From assembly GCA_900142905.1 (NCBI GenBank), contig FSRV01000001.1:4216001-4280000 (forward strand): a DNA stretch of 64,000 bases. The letters are read 5' to 3'. The stretch is from Burkholderia sp. GAS332. GTDB lineage: Bacteria > Pseudomonadota > Gammaproteobacteria > Burkholderiales > Burkholderiaceae. The position numbers and the translations under genes are program-made. This document shows, one piece after another, positions 7,832 through 17,275 of the stretch; position 1 is the stretch's first letter; the number at the start of each line of letters is the position of its first letter. The notes below the pieces were generated by a model. It saw only the letters and a list, made by a program, of their open reading frames with translations. It ran no database searches and was not told the DNA's origin.

Positions 7832-9022
7832 TCACGCCGCGAGTTTCGGGCTAGCGCCCGTACGGCTGCGACGGTCCGTTATTGATTTGCCGAGCTTCAT
7901 CCCGGTGCGCTCAATAAACTGGAAGGTCAACGTCGATACGGCGATCACCGCAGAGAAAGTACAAAACGCCACTGCCCAAAAATTCGTCGGCGAAATTAAA
8001 GCGCTTTTACCGAGAACTGATGGCGCCATAACGATAGTCAACACGAGTCCATGCAACAGATAGATGCTGTAGCTCATATGGCCCATCCGTCTCGTTCCTC
8101 GAAGTGTTAGCAAGCCAAACAGCGATGTTCCTGAAGCGATAAACAGAAAGAAAGCGCCCATAAAAATAACGGCGCCAGTCGAGTAAGCTGTATCGGTGAA
8201 TTTGAAAGCGCAGGTTGCGCTCGCCAAGGCGACGAGTGAACGAATGGGACCGTCGCCCTTCAAGTCCGGATACGTCCTAATGAACGAGGCAGCGACCATT
8301 CCAAGCAGAAATTGCGCGACGAAATATCTGTTGGGCTCACCGATGAGTCCTTCGATATTCAAGACAAGCGCGAGCGCAGCGAGCGAAATTGCGAGAGGGC
8401 TACGGGCCTTCGCGAATACCGCCAATAATGGCAATGCGAAATAGAAGATCCATTCGTAGTAGAGTGTCCACGTCTGACTGGTCACGCTCAACGACCGGGT
8501 ATCGCCTAACAGCGGTTCCGGGCGCGCCACCGCCCCAAACGATAGCCATTGCACGAGTTGGCTAGCGAATTCACGAATCGGAATATGGACTTGAAAATGA
8601 GCGCGTACCAGCACGACTAAAATATAGGAAAATATCACCAACATATACAATGGCACGATTCTAAAGAACCGATTTATGTATAGCTTCGCCCAATTATTTT
8701 GCCCTCCGCTATCAATCAGACGCCCCCAGAATAAATAACCCGTAATCATAAAGAAGACCGCGACGCCGGCCTGTCCCAGCAACGAGTAGAAATGCGACGG
8801 CGGCAGCTCCCACCGGCCTGTCACTAGTGCCCAACGCTTGATCACCAAATGGTGGAACACCACAGCAACGGCAAGGATTCCGCGCAGGCCGTCTAGTGAG
8901 TCCATACGGTGGACGGAGGCCGTCGGTAGATTGTCTAAAAAGCGGAATGGGCGAGGCAGGGACAGCAGGGTGACGCATACCGTCACAATGGCGAGCATCG
9001 GCCAGATTGAGAAAAATGACAT
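7832..9022 (-). CDS. Acyltransferase-3 family membrane protein
   Basis: 396 residues with about ten transmembrane helices. Motifs include MDSLDGLRGILAVAVVFHHL (conserved R and H of the family at about residues 40-60), GVAVFFMITGYLFW, RFFRIVPLYML and the late MGHMSYSIYLLHGL helix. It is expected to acylate a surface polysaccharide at the inner membrane. It is the second such enzyme in this locus, on the minus strand downstream of hddA with a 163-bp gap. It converges on the plus-strand methyltransferase, 64 bp away. It has a first helix before the canonical start (MSFFSIWPMLAIV…), which is a normal variant. Confidence 0.85.
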   Translation of the reverse strand: MSFFSIWPMLAIVTVCVTLLSLPRPFRFLDNLPTASVHRMDSLDGLRGILAVAVVFHHLVIKRWALVTGRWELPPSHFYSLLGQAGVAVFFMITGYLFWGRLIDSGGQNNWAKLYINRFFRIVPLYMLVIFSYILVVLVRAHFQVHIPIREFASQLVQWLSFGAVARPEPLLGDTRSLSVTSQTWTLYYEWIFYFALPLLAVFAKARSPLAISLAALALVLNIEGLIGEPNRYFVAQFLLGMVAASFIRTYPDLKGDGPIRSLVALASATCAFKFTDTAYSTGAVIFMGAFFLFIASGTSLFGLLTLRGTRRMGHMSYSIYLLHGLVLTIVMAPSVLGKSALISPTNFWAVAFCTFSAVIAVSTLTFQFIERTGMKLGKSITDRRSRTGASPKLAA

Positions 9023-9185
9023 TTGGACGCTTTCCAGAAGTTCGACTACTCGACGTCATTAGCGCGGAATAGCAATAGCACGGACAGCGTCCGCAATGCG
9101 CACCTGGCGCGGCAGCGTGCGCCAGGTGGTGGATCCTGTTGGCCGCGAGTCATTCGCAACCCTGGAGCACATGGAGGAAAACTGC

Positions 9186-10169
9186 TTAATGGTGGTGGAA
9201 GATGACGCCGGTTCCTTGGCGCTCGAACTGGAATTCGAAGTGCCGCAAATGTGAAAGAGCCGTCTTGATCGCGGGGTGCTTCTCTTTCGGTGCAAAGAAC
9301 ACGAGGAAGCCGCCGCCACCCGCACCCAGAAGCTTTCCGCCGGTCGCTCCGGCTGCCATTGCAGACTCGTAACAATCGTCAATGAAACCGCTCGAAATAC
9401 CCTCGGTCAGACTTTTCTTGAGCTGCCAGTTTTCGTGCAGTATTTCGCCCACCGCGTCGATATTCGATGCTGTAAGTTCCCGTCGCATGACATCAGCCAG
9501 TTCGACCATTCGATGCATCGTCCTGCGCTTGAGTTGGTCGGAGGCCATCACGTCCGATTGCTTTTGAAGGAGCGCCGATGCCGACCGGGTAATGCCCGTA
9601 TAGAACATGATCAAGGACTCTTCTACCGCTTGAATCACGCCCTTCGGTGACACCACGGGTTCGATGTCGATTGTGTCGTCCGGATTGAAGCGAATGAAAT
9701 TGACGCCGCCCATCGCCGAGCCGTACTGGTCCTGCTTTCCAATTGGTTCTTTAAGAATATCAATTTCGATTTCACAAGCCTCGGCGGCGAGTTCCTGCTT
9801 TGACTTGTAGACACCCAAATAGGCGTATGCGCAGTGCAGCAGTCCAACCGTAAACGCGCTCGATGAACCGAGGCCGCTTCCACGCGATGGGACGTCCGCC
9901 ATCGAGGTAATCTCAAGACCGCCCTTAATTCCCAGCTTTATCAGAATGGCCTTCACGAGGCGATGCTGAACCTGCTCAACTGTCTCAACCTCTTCAGTTT
10001 GCGAATAGCTCACCCTAAGCGTGTGATCGAAGCGCTTGTTCAGTGTCAGATAGACAAACTTGTCGATCGAGGTACTCAGAACCGCACCGCCGTGCTCACG
10101 GTAGTAGCTGGGAATGTCACTCCCACCTCCCACAAAACTGAGACGTAGTGGAGTCTTCGTAATAATCAT
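9186..10169 (-). CDS. hddA: D-glycero-D-manno-heptose 7-phosphate kinase (GHMP family)
   Basis: 327 residues. It begins MIITKTPLRLSFVGGGSDIP, the HddA/WcbL-type substrate loop. It contains the GHMP phosphate-binding loop SRGSGLGSSSAFTVG (about residues 96-110), IGKQDQYGSAMGG, and GGKLLGAGGGGFLVFF near the C-terminus. The family phosphorylates the anomeric position of heptose 7-phosphate to give the 1,7-bisphosphate. The start overlaps the stop of the upstream fusion gene by 4 bp (ATGA). That upstream protein carries the next two steps, phosphatase and nucleotidyltransferase, so the gene pair forms a tightly coupled GDP-heptose module. Confidence 0.88.
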   Translation of the reverse strand: MIITKTPLRLSFVGGGSDIPSYYREHGGAVLSTSIDKFVYLTLNKRFDHTLRVSYSQTEEVETVEQVQHRLVKAILIKLGIKGGLEITSMADVPSRGSGLGSSSAFTVGLLHCAYAYLGVYKSKQELAAEACEIEIDILKEPIGKQDQYGSAMGGVNFIRFNPDDTIDIEPVVSPKGVIQAVEESLIMFYTGITRSASALLQKQSDVMASDQLKRRTMHRMVELADVMRRELTASNIDAVGEILHENWQLKKSLTEGISSGFIDDCYESAMAAGATGGKLLGAGGGGFLVFFAPKEKHPAIKTALSHLRHFEFQFERQGTGVIFHHH

Positions 10170-12064
10170 TGTTGCAATTCCTTAAGCAAAATACGGTGAT
10201 CAGCGACTGCAGCACTCTCTCGTATCAAGGGCACCTCATCCTCATTTCGAGTGGTATATAGCGACTCAATTTCAGCTGCCGCCATCCCACGACGCTCGTA
10301 CTCGGCAACGAATCGCCGATGACGAACATCTCCTTCGCATTCCAGGAATATTCGATGCTTTGCTATGGCTAACAGCGAAGGGCTGGTGAGTGCAGGACAT
10401 CCCTCGATGATGATGACGTCACCCCTATCCGCCTCGATCTGCACGGCGTCAGGAACGCTGGTCCAGGTCATCTCGTCATATCGCGGCGTCACGATGCGCT
10501 GTCGCTCCTCGACCAGCGCAAGCAATTTACGCTCAGCTTCCGCCATGTCGTAACGACCCAATACCCCCGCACCGCGCGAATCGAGCGAGCGCAACCAGCT
10601 ATCGAGCGATATGACGATGGCACGCATCCCCTTCTCTCGTAATGCGATCGACACCGTGGACGCAAAACTGGATTTTCCGGACCTCGCAGCGCCACCTATC
10701 AATACGACGTCGCCTTCCTTAATGTCGGCCACGATCGTGGCCGCGCTTTCCGAAAGAATCGGCCACTGGTCGAGAATCAGGCTCACTGCTTCGGACAGTG
10801 CGGGAACGACGAAATCGGCAGTCACCTTGTATCGGCCGTCTCGCCCGCCGTGCCCGGTGCGCACGAGAATTGAGCGAATTCCCGCTCGCCGCGCAAGCTC
10901 GAGATCAGTGGTCGTGTCACCGACCATCCATGATCCTCGTAACGCCAAGTTCAGTTCGGCCTTCGCGCGATCGATCAAGCCGGTGGCAGGCTTGCGACAA
11001 TCGCATACGCGCTTCAGCTCGGCAACCTCGCCCGGGAATCCACCATCGGGGTGGTGCGGACAATAATACAGACTGTCGACAAACGCACCCTTTGCACCGA
11101 GCAACGTATCCAGACGCGCATGAATGCCTGCCAACTCCTCTTCCGTGCAGTCGCCGCGCGCCACAACCGGTTGATTAGTAACCACAACGGTACGATACGA
11201 GGATTGGTTAAGCCTCCTTACCGCCCCTTCGACCCCTGGGAGCAATACGAGGTCGTCGGCGCGAGAAACACGGTTGCGCTCTTCGTTCAACACGCCGTCC
11301 CGATCCAGAAAAATCGCCGGCACGGCCTCCCTTAGCGACATCCGTGCAACACGACCACTTGCGAAATCCTTTCGAACCTTGGCGATTCGATCAGGCGTCC
11401 CGGCATCCTTAATATATTCAGGACTCTTGTATGCAAGGATCTTCTGTCCGCGCGCCAACATTCGGGCAAAAACGTGCTTGCCGAAATCGGGCTTATCGGG
11501 CAAGCCATCCAGTCCAGCCAGAGCGTCCCGTTGCAGGACGTACAAGCCGGCGTTGACAAGATTGGGCAGATCTACGCCTTCAGCGTGAGGATAGGGCATG
11601 AACGCGCGAACGTAGCCGTCTCCATCCACCGTCACGATATCTGAATCGTACGGATGGTCATTGGGATGCAGAAAGAGAGTCGCAGCAGCATTGGCCTTCT
11701 GATGCGCAGCGACCAGGCGATCCAGGTCCACATCCAGCACCGTATCACCGTACATAACGATAAACGCGGGATCGAGAAGCTGCTGCGCGTCGAGCACGGC
11801 GCCTGCTGTTCCTCTGGCATTATGCTCGGTGACGCAACGCACGCTCAGCCCCCAACGCTCGCCGTCACCGCAATACTGGCTGATTTCTTCCGCGCCGTAG
11901 CCCGTGAGAATAAGGACGTCTCGGCACGTCTGGGTAGCAGCAATCAATTCGAGTTGCCTGCCAAGCAGCGGTTCACCACAAACGTCGACCAAAGGCTTCG
12001 GCAAATCGCCAGTGATTAGCTTGAGACGGGTGCCCCTGCCGCCTGCGAGAATTATGACTTGCAT
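10166..12064 (-). CDS. Three-domain fusion: HddC-like nucleotidyltransferase, GmhB-like phosphatase, uridine-kinase-like P-loop
   Basis: 632 residues with three domains. Residues 1-235 are a sugar-phosphate nucleotidyltransferase (MQVIILAGGRGTRL, PKPLVDVCGEP, MYGDTVLDVD). Residues 248-430 are a HAD phosphatase of the GmhB type, with catalytic FLDRDGVLN (D254, D256), TNQP, the zinc-binding CPHHPDGG…CDCRKP and MVGDTTTDLELA. Residues 450-632 are a P-loop kinase-like domain with GGAARSGKSS (K464) and IIIEGCPAL. The first two domains match the last two steps to GDP-heptose (1,7-bisphosphate to 1-phosphate, then nucleotide transfer). The third resembles uridine kinase or related P-loop kinases, with unknown substrate. 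ATG 12064 is chosen because the upstream gene ends at 12069 and MQVIILAGG is the family start. Confidence 0.85.
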   Translation of the reverse strand: MQVIILAGGRGTRLKLITGDLPKPLVDVCGEPLLGRQLELIAATQTCRDVLILTGYGAEEISQYCGDGERWGLSVRCVTEHNARGTAGAVLDAQQLLDPAFIVMYGDTVLDVDLDRLVAAHQKANAAATLFLHPNDHPYDSDIVTVDGDGYVRAFMPYPHAEGVDLPNLVNAGLYVLQRDALAGLDGLPDKPDFGKHVFARMLARGQKILAYKSPEYIKDAGTPDRIAKVRKDFASGRVARMSLREAVPAIFLDRDGVLNEERNRVSRADDLVLLPGVEGAVRRLNQSSYRTVVVTNQPVVARGDCTEEELAGIHARLDTLLGAKGAFVDSLYYCPHHPDGGFPGEVAELKRVCDCRKPATGLIDRAKAELNLALRGSWMVGDTTTDLELARRAGIRSILVRTGHGGRDGRYKVTADFVVPALSEAVSLILDQWPILSESAATIVADIKEGDVVLIGGAARSGKSSFASTVSIALREKGMRAIVISLDSWLRSLDSRGAGVLGRYDMAEAERKLLALVEERQRIVTPRYDEMTWTSVPDAVQIEADRGDVIIIEGCPALTSPSLLAIAKHRIFLECEGDVRHRRFVAEYERRGMAAAEIESLYTTRNEDEVPLIRESAAVADHRILLKELQQ

Positions 12065-12068
12065 AGTG

Positions 12069-13034
12069 TCAAACCAACCCGCGCTCTTCAATCAACTCGT
12101 CAATCGCACGGCGCACCGCTGCTTCCGAACCGCCGGACGGACGCCAGCCGAGCTTCGCCAGCTTCTCGACCGAGTAGCTGAAGCGAGGCACATCGCCGAC
12201 CCACCCACGATCACCCCCGGTGTATCGCAACCGCGCGTTCGTCTTCGATGCTTCGACGATGGAACTGGCAATGAAGGAGACTTTAGCGCCGTCGTCCTCG
12301 GGCCCGATGTTATAGAGAGCCCGCCGTTCGTTGGCCGATTGCCAGATGAATATCATCGCATTCACAAGATCAGCGACGTGGAGATACGGCTTCTTTTGCT
12401 CGCCATCGCCCAACACTTCCAGCTCTTGCCGATTGATCAGAAGTTTGTCGATCAAGTCGCGAATGACGCCGTGCGTACCGCGGCTGCCAACAACGTTAGG
12501 AAAACGGAAAATCCACGCACGCTCCAAGAACGATTCGGCCGCGGCACTGATGATCGCTTCACCGGCCAGCTTCATCGCGCCATACGCGGAGATCGGAAGC
12601 AACGGACCGAGCGTCTCGACAAGACGCTCCGGGGTCTCGCCATACACGGCTGACGTCGAGGCGAACGCAAGCTGACGCATGCCAAACTTTCTGGCGATCG
12701 CGAGAGTCTCAAACGTGGTCATGAAAGTATCGCGCAAGTCGATTTCCGGATCCGCCACGCCCGCTGCGATATCCGAATTTGCAGCAAGATGCCATACTGT
12801 ATCGACGCGTTCTTCGGCGGCAAATACGGGGTGCAGCACGGCTTCGACAGCTGCCCTGTCCGTAATATCGAGTTCGAAGAAGCGGAAGTTTTCATTCTGG
12901 AATGCAAGCTCGAGGTTCGCTTTCGTGCCCCGCACAAGGTTGTCGGTACCGATTACGCGATGTCCGAGCGAAAGCAAGCGGTCCACCAGATGACTACCGA
13001 TAAAACCCGCTGCACCAGTTACATAAATCAGCAT
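12069..13034 (-). CDS. GalE-like NAD-dependent epimerase/dehydratase
   Basis: 321 residues. It starts MLIYVTGAAGFIGSHLVDRL (Rossmann GxxGxxG), then HLAANSDIAAGVADP, the catalytic S…YGAMK pair near residue 145, and the NPF-like RFPNVVGSRGTHGV loop. It belongs to the extended SDR family that epimerises or dehydrates nucleotide sugars. It lies between gmhA and the GDP-heptose fusion gene, with only 4 bp before the latter, so its substrate is probably the NDP-heptose or a derivative; that is inference. A start at 13049 would add five residues (METTF); 13034 fits the family better. It is clearly different from GMD-type 4,6-dehydratases, which have a different N-terminal motif. Confidence 0.8.
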   Translation of the reverse strand: MLIYVTGAAGFIGSHLVDRLLSLGHRVIGTDNLVRGTKANLELAFQNENFRFFELDITDRAAVEAVLHPVFAAEERVDTVWHLAANSDIAAGVADPEIDLRDTFMTTFETLAIARKFGMRQLAFASTSAVYGETPERLVETLGPLLPISAYGAMKLAGEAIISAAAESFLERAWIFRFPNVVGSRGTHGVIRDLIDKLLINRQELEVLGDGEQKKPYLHVADLVNAMIFIWQSANERRALYNIGPEDDGAKVSFIASSIVEASKTNARLRYTGGDRGWVGDVPRFSYSVEKLAKLGWRPSGGSEAAVRRAIDELIEERGLV

Positions 13035-13171
13035 GAATGTCGTCTCCAACGCCGCTAAGACAGCGGCCTAATTACACATGGCTTTGGTGGGCGCCGCGCC
13101 GAGACAAAATTGCGCGGCCGCCCGGCCCTAAACCTCAAGTACCAGGAAGGCGGAAGCCCCGAGCACGCCTT

Positions 13172-13798
13172 CTAAAACTTCACCGTTCCGATAGATGACC
13201 TGTCCTTCATGTACTGCTGGCGTGCATGTTGCGCAAGGATATGCATCAGGCTTTGGTGGACGTCTTCGACGATGCCGTAATTATCAGCCTTCACCCAGAG
13301 ATTGACGTCAGCGAGCTGCGCCGCTTCACCACCCGAGAACCCGGTCATCGCAATCGACTTCATGCCCAGCTCCCGGGCCCGACGCAATGCTTCGAGAATG
13401 TTCGGAGAGCTACCGGACGAGCTGATAGCGATCAGCAGATCCCCCTCCTTTCCGTGACTTTCCAGCTGGAACGAGAAAATCTGGTCGTACGCGAAGTCGT
13501 TCGCGATAGCGGTAATCAACTCAACTGTGGACGCAAGGCTGTAGACATTCGGCTTTACGGTCGTGCCGTTGCGAATCCCCTTCAAGCAGTCACACGTCAG
13601 ATGATTGGAGATAGCAGCAGACCCGCCGTTTCCGCACGCAAATACGGTGCCGTTACGCTCGATGACGTCCTTCAGAAGTGCAGCAGCCCGCGTGATTTCA
13701 GTTCGATCCACGGACGCCGTAGCCTTTGCGATTCCAGCGAAGTAGTCTTCGCTGAACTTACCGCAGTCCTCGTAGTAAGCGCTCGGAAATATGTTCAT
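13172..13798 (-). CDS. gmhA: Phosphoheptose isomerase (SIS domain)
   Basis: 208 residues. One SIS domain carries the sugar-phosphate-binding FACGNGGSAAISNHLTCD (about residues 53-70) and LLIAISSSGSSPNILEA (about 122-138). The conserved C-terminal HQSLMHILAQ is present (about 181-190). GmhA isomerises sedoheptulose 7-phosphate to D-glycero-D-manno-heptose 7-phosphate, the entry step for ADP- or GDP-heptose. A separate core LPS gmhA is expected elsewhere in a Burkholderiales genome, so this copy is probably dedicated to the O-antigen or capsule heptose. It is 42 bp downstream of the large glycosyltransferase and 137 bp upstream of the epimerase. DiaA-like SIS proteins are an alternative, but the neighbours argue for GmhA. 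Confidence 0.88.
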   Translation of the reverse strand: MNIFPSAYYEDCGKFSEDYFAGIAKATASVDRTEITRAAALLKDVIERNGTVFACGNGGSAAISNHLTCDCLKGIRNGTTVKPNVYSLASTVELITAIANDFAYDQIFSFQLESHGKEGDLLIAISSSGSSPNILEALRRARELGMKSIAMTGFSGGEAAQLADVNLWVKADNYGIVEDVHQSLMHILAQHARQQYMKDRSSIGTVKF

Positions 13799-13840
13799 TT
13801 CCCAATCTCATAAAAAATTGTTAATACAACGTGTAGCCGC

Positions 13841-16800
13841 TCAAGCTTGGCGCGTGGCGTACCAGCGCTCGTCCTTGAGTGATCGAACCTCGACAGGTGC
13901 TGCCTCTCGTATGACCTTCGTATACCCGATGATCATCTCTTCGAACCCAGGCAAACTCTCGAGAACAGCTTTACTTCTTGAGCGAAGCCGGTCTCGAAGC
14001 TCGTTGTTGGTTGCCAACGCGGATACGAGTTTCGAAAGCTGCTTCACGTCACCGGCGTCATAGAAAAGTGCATTGACGTCCTCCTTGACCTGCTCGGGAA
14101 TGCCAAAAACCGGTGTGGTAATGATAGGCAGACCGCAAGCCATTGCCTCCACGAGTACGCGCGGCGCACTTTCGATATGGGAACTACAGACGTAAATATC
14201 CGCGGCACTGTAGTAGACGAAAGGATCCTCCACTGGGCCAGTCAATGTTACCCGCTCCCGAACCGCGGCCGGCAGCGCGGATATCACCTTTTCTATCTCA
14301 TCGAAATAGGCGGCCTCTCCCGATTTGCCCGCCAAAAATACACGAACGCGTTGCTGAACTTGCGAAGACATAAGGGCGAATGCCTGGGCAAGATCGAGTT
14401 GTCCTTTTCGGTGGCAGATGGTACCGACGACCACTACGACGATATCGTCTTCGTTGACATCGAGTTTGGACCGAGCCTCCTCGCGTGACCAGCGCCCTGT
14501 TTCCTCGGCAAGGCGTTGCGGTGGAATGCCGTAGCGGATCACCTGCAGGTTCCCACGCGTCTCGACATCGCGCCAGGCGCGGCGGGTGGCCTCTGCAACG
14601 TAGAGCACCCGATAGGCCTGAGCGAAGGCGCCATAAGCAACCCTCCGCGCTGCCAGCGGGAGGTAGTCAAAGTACGTATTCCACGGCTCGCTTTCGTGCT
14701 GGCACCAGATTGATGGGATGCCGGCCGCGGTTGCGCCAGCGATAGCCCAAAACGTCACGAGCGTATTGGCCAGAACGACGTCCGCACCGAGATGTTTGAA
14801 AACGCTGCCGACCGTCTCGAGCGTCGCCGATACAGCATACTCATCGTTCATGACGGATGGATCGTTCAGCACATGGACTTTGAAGCCCGCACTTTCGAAA
14901 TCGGCACGCAATGGGCCATCCCACGGCGATACGATTGTGGCCTTCACGCTGCCGTGATCGACTAGGCCCTTGACAAGATCGAACAGGAAGATCGGGGCAC
15001 CCTCAAAGTTCAGGTTGTGCGTCACGAACACCACGTGCACCGGTCCATCGCGACGGGTCTGGGAATGAATCGCGCCGGGTTCGAACCACTCGTTTTCGAG
15101 AGAAAGATTGCGGTTGTACCAGCGATCGTTCCATTGGCCGTATTTACGACGAAACGCCGTGATCTCGAGAGGATTATCTTTCGACCCTCTCGACTTGCCT
15201 TCGAAGTGGAATAGTTCGGCCTGCGGCGCGTACACACAGTTCCATCCCGCCTGCACAAGACGATAGCAATAATCAACGTCATTGTAGGCAACGGCAAAGT
15301 TGGTCTCGTCGAATCCGCCGATGTCGAGGAACAGTTTCCGCGGCGTGACAAGGCAAGCAGCCGTAACGGCTGAATATTCGCGAGCGGTACGAATGAAGCC
15401 CAGATAACCCCAGTCGTGCGACGGCTTGCATCTGAAAGCGTGTCCGACCATACCTTCGTTATAACCGTGAACGATACCGGCGTGCTGGATCGTACGGTCC
15501 TCGAAATACAGTCGCGCACCGACAGCGCCCACCTTTTCCATCTGCGCGTAGCCCATCATCGCACTGAGCCAGATATCGCTGATCACCTCAGTGTCGTTAT
15601 TGAGGAACAACACGTATTCGCCGCGAGCATGCGTGACCGCTTCGTTCATTAATGCCGAGAAACTGAAGCGGCCTCCTTTACTAGGAATACGAACGACTTC
15701 ATGCCGCGGTCGATCTTTCAGCGACTTAAGATATTCGATTGTCCTTGGATCGTCGCTGTCGTTATCGACCACCAGCACGTCGAAATTACGGTAACGAGTC
15801 CGTGCGAGCGAATCGACACACGTTTTAATAAACGAGAACTGGTTTTTAGTCGGAATGACGATCGAAACAGACGGCCCGTCATGCGGGAAGTCGATCTCGA
15901 ACATCCCGACCTTGGCTGCCTTCGCCCAGTCCGGCTGGACGACACGAGCGTCTTTCAAGCCTCGTCGTCCGACGGCCTCTTCTACCGCCTTGCGCCCCGC
16001 TTCGAAGCTCTCAGGTTTCGCGTCTCCCGATGCCGCCGTCGAACCGGGAACCACTCGCCAGTTGTACAGAATCTTTGGCACATGACCCACGTGGCGCGCC
16101 CGTTCGACTGCACGCAACGCAAAATCGAAGTCTTGCGATCCGTCAAAAGGCTTGCGGAAGCCGCCGATTTCCCTGAACAACGACCTCCGTACCGTGAAAA
16201 TATGACCCAAATACATATACGACAGCAGTAACACTGGCGACCAGTCCGGTTTGAACTGCGGCGCGAAGTGCCTCCCGGCAAGGTCCACCTTGTCGTCGTC
16301 GCTGTAGACAATGTCCGCGTCTGCGTGGTCGGCATAGTAAAGCGCAATCTCCGCGAGACAGTCAGGCGTAATCAGGTCGTCGTGATCGACAAATGCGATC
16401 ACTTCGCCTGCTGCGATTTCCACAGCGGCATTGGTCGCAACGCTTATTCCCCCATTTTTTTCCAGGTGCACGACCTTGATTCGACTATCAAGCGACTGTG
16501 CACGCTCCAGCATCGCAGCTACATGCGGCGACGGACTGCCATCGTTGGCAATACACCATTCCCAGTCCGTGTAGATTTGGCCCGCCACGGCGCGCTCAAG
16601 AAGCCCGAACAGTTTGGGATCGGTGTTGTAGACGGGCGTGATGATCGAGATTTTTGGCAGCTTGCCAGCTCTTTGAGCCAGCGCATGCCTTAACTCGTCA
16701 ACATCAACCTCGCTTAGGACATTCACCGCTCGCCAGGAAGCATAAGGCTCCAACCTTCCGGTACTCCCCAATTGGCCGATCGGAGCATCGCCGTCGGGTA

Positions 16801-17275
16801 ACGCCTTTAACCACGTGCTCAAGTGTGAAGGTAGTTCTGCTTTGGATCGCGCAGAGAGATCGCCGGACGCATACATGCCAACCTGCGTGCCAGGAGTTCG
16901 CCCCTCCCGTCGACCATGGAGGAGATAATGCACGAGCGGGTTGACGCCAAGCGCCCGGACATCGGCGTTGCGCATCAAATACCATTTGGTATCGAACGTC
17001 GCGCTCGGGTTGCGCCCCTCAGTTGCGCCGTACATCAGGTAATGCAGAAGGGGGTCGACTTTGCTCGTACGCACATCGGGGTAGTGCGTAAGGTACCAGG
17101 TGGCATCGAAGAACGATGCAAGTTCCAGCTTCGGATCGTGCCTGAGCCGATGCGCCAGGAACCGAGCTCTGACGTGACGCTTTAAGAGCGCGCTCTTGCG
17201 TTGCAGCGTCGCCGCCCCTACGTCGTGTGAGGGGCGCGCAGTAGGCCGTAATTGGCGAAAGATTGAGCGCATCAT
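13841..17275 (-). CDS. Very large glycosyltransferase: N-terminal WYL/YPDV repeats, two GT2 domains, C-terminal GT4
   Basis: 1144 residues. After a basic N-terminus there are two tandem units of about 35 residues (about 54-90 and 92-128) with the pattern F-x-x-x-W-Y-L, P/A-D-V-R, NP/DP-L-x-H-Y-L and EGR-x-P. The first GT2 domain starts near 208 (ISIITPVYNTDPKL, FVDHDDLI, YSDDDKVD). The second starts near 475 (VSIVIPTKNQFSFI, VVDNDSDD, LNNDTEV). A GT4 domain occupies about 735-1130 (VFVTHNLNFEGAP, VVGTICHRKGQLD, EAMACGLPIITTPVFG). It could add several sugars in sequence at the membrane. The 5' side has a 501-bp spacer, so it may have its own promoter. It lies directly before gmhA. Confidence 0.88.
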   Translation of the reverse strand: MMRSIFRQLRPTARPSHDVGAATLQRKSALLKRHVRARFLAHRLRHDPKLELASFFDATWYLTHYPDVRTSKVDPLLHYLMYGATEGRNPSATFDTKWYLMRNADVRALGVNPLVHYLLHGRREGRTPGTQVGMYASGDLSARSKAELPSHLSTWLKALPDGDAPIGQLGSTGRLEPYASWRAVNVLSEVDVDELRHALAQRAGKLPKISIITPVYNTDPKLFGLLERAVAGQIYTDWEWCIANDGSPSPHVAAMLERAQSLDSRIKVVHLEKNGGISVATNAAVEIAAGEVIAFVDHDDLITPDCLAEIALYYADHADADIVYSDDDKVDLAGRHFAPQFKPDWSPVLLLSYMYLGHIFTVRRSLFREIGGFRKPFDGSQDFDFALRAVERARHVGHVPKILYNWRVVPGSTAASGDAKPESFEAGRKAVEEAVGRRGLKDARVVQPDWAKAAKVGMFEIDFPHDGPSVSIVIPTKNQFSFIKTCVDSLARTRYRNFDVLVVDNDSDDPRTIEYLKSLKDRPRHEVVRIPSKGGRFSFSALMNEAVTHARGEYVLFLNNDTEVISDIWLSAMMGYAQMEKVGAVGARLYFEDRTIQHAGIVHGYNEGMVGHAFRCKPSHDWGYLGFIRTAREYSAVTAACLVTPRKLFLDIGGFDETNFAVAYNDVDYCYRLVQAGWNCVYAPQAELFHFEGKSRGSKDNPLEITAFRRKYGQWNDRWYNRNLSLENEWFEPGAIHSQTRRDGPVHVVFVTHNLNFEGAPIFLFDLVKGLVDHGSVKATIVSPWDGPLRADFESAGFKVHVLNDPSVMNDEYAVSATLETVGSVFKHLGADVVLANTLVTFWAIAGATAAGIPSIWCQHESEPWNTYFDYLPLAARRVAYGAFAQAYRVLYVAEATRRAWRDVETRGNLQVIRYGIPPQRLAEETGRWSREEARSKLDVNEDDIVVVVVGTICHRKGQLDLAQAFALMSSQVQQRVRVFLAGKSGEAAYFDEIEKVISALPAAVRERVTLTGPVEDPFVYYSAADIYVCSSHIESAPRVLVEAMACGLPIITTPVFGIPEQVKEDVNALFYDAGDVKQLSKLVSALATNNELRDRLRSRSKAVLESLPGFEEMIIGYTKVIREAAPVEVRSLKDERWYATRQA

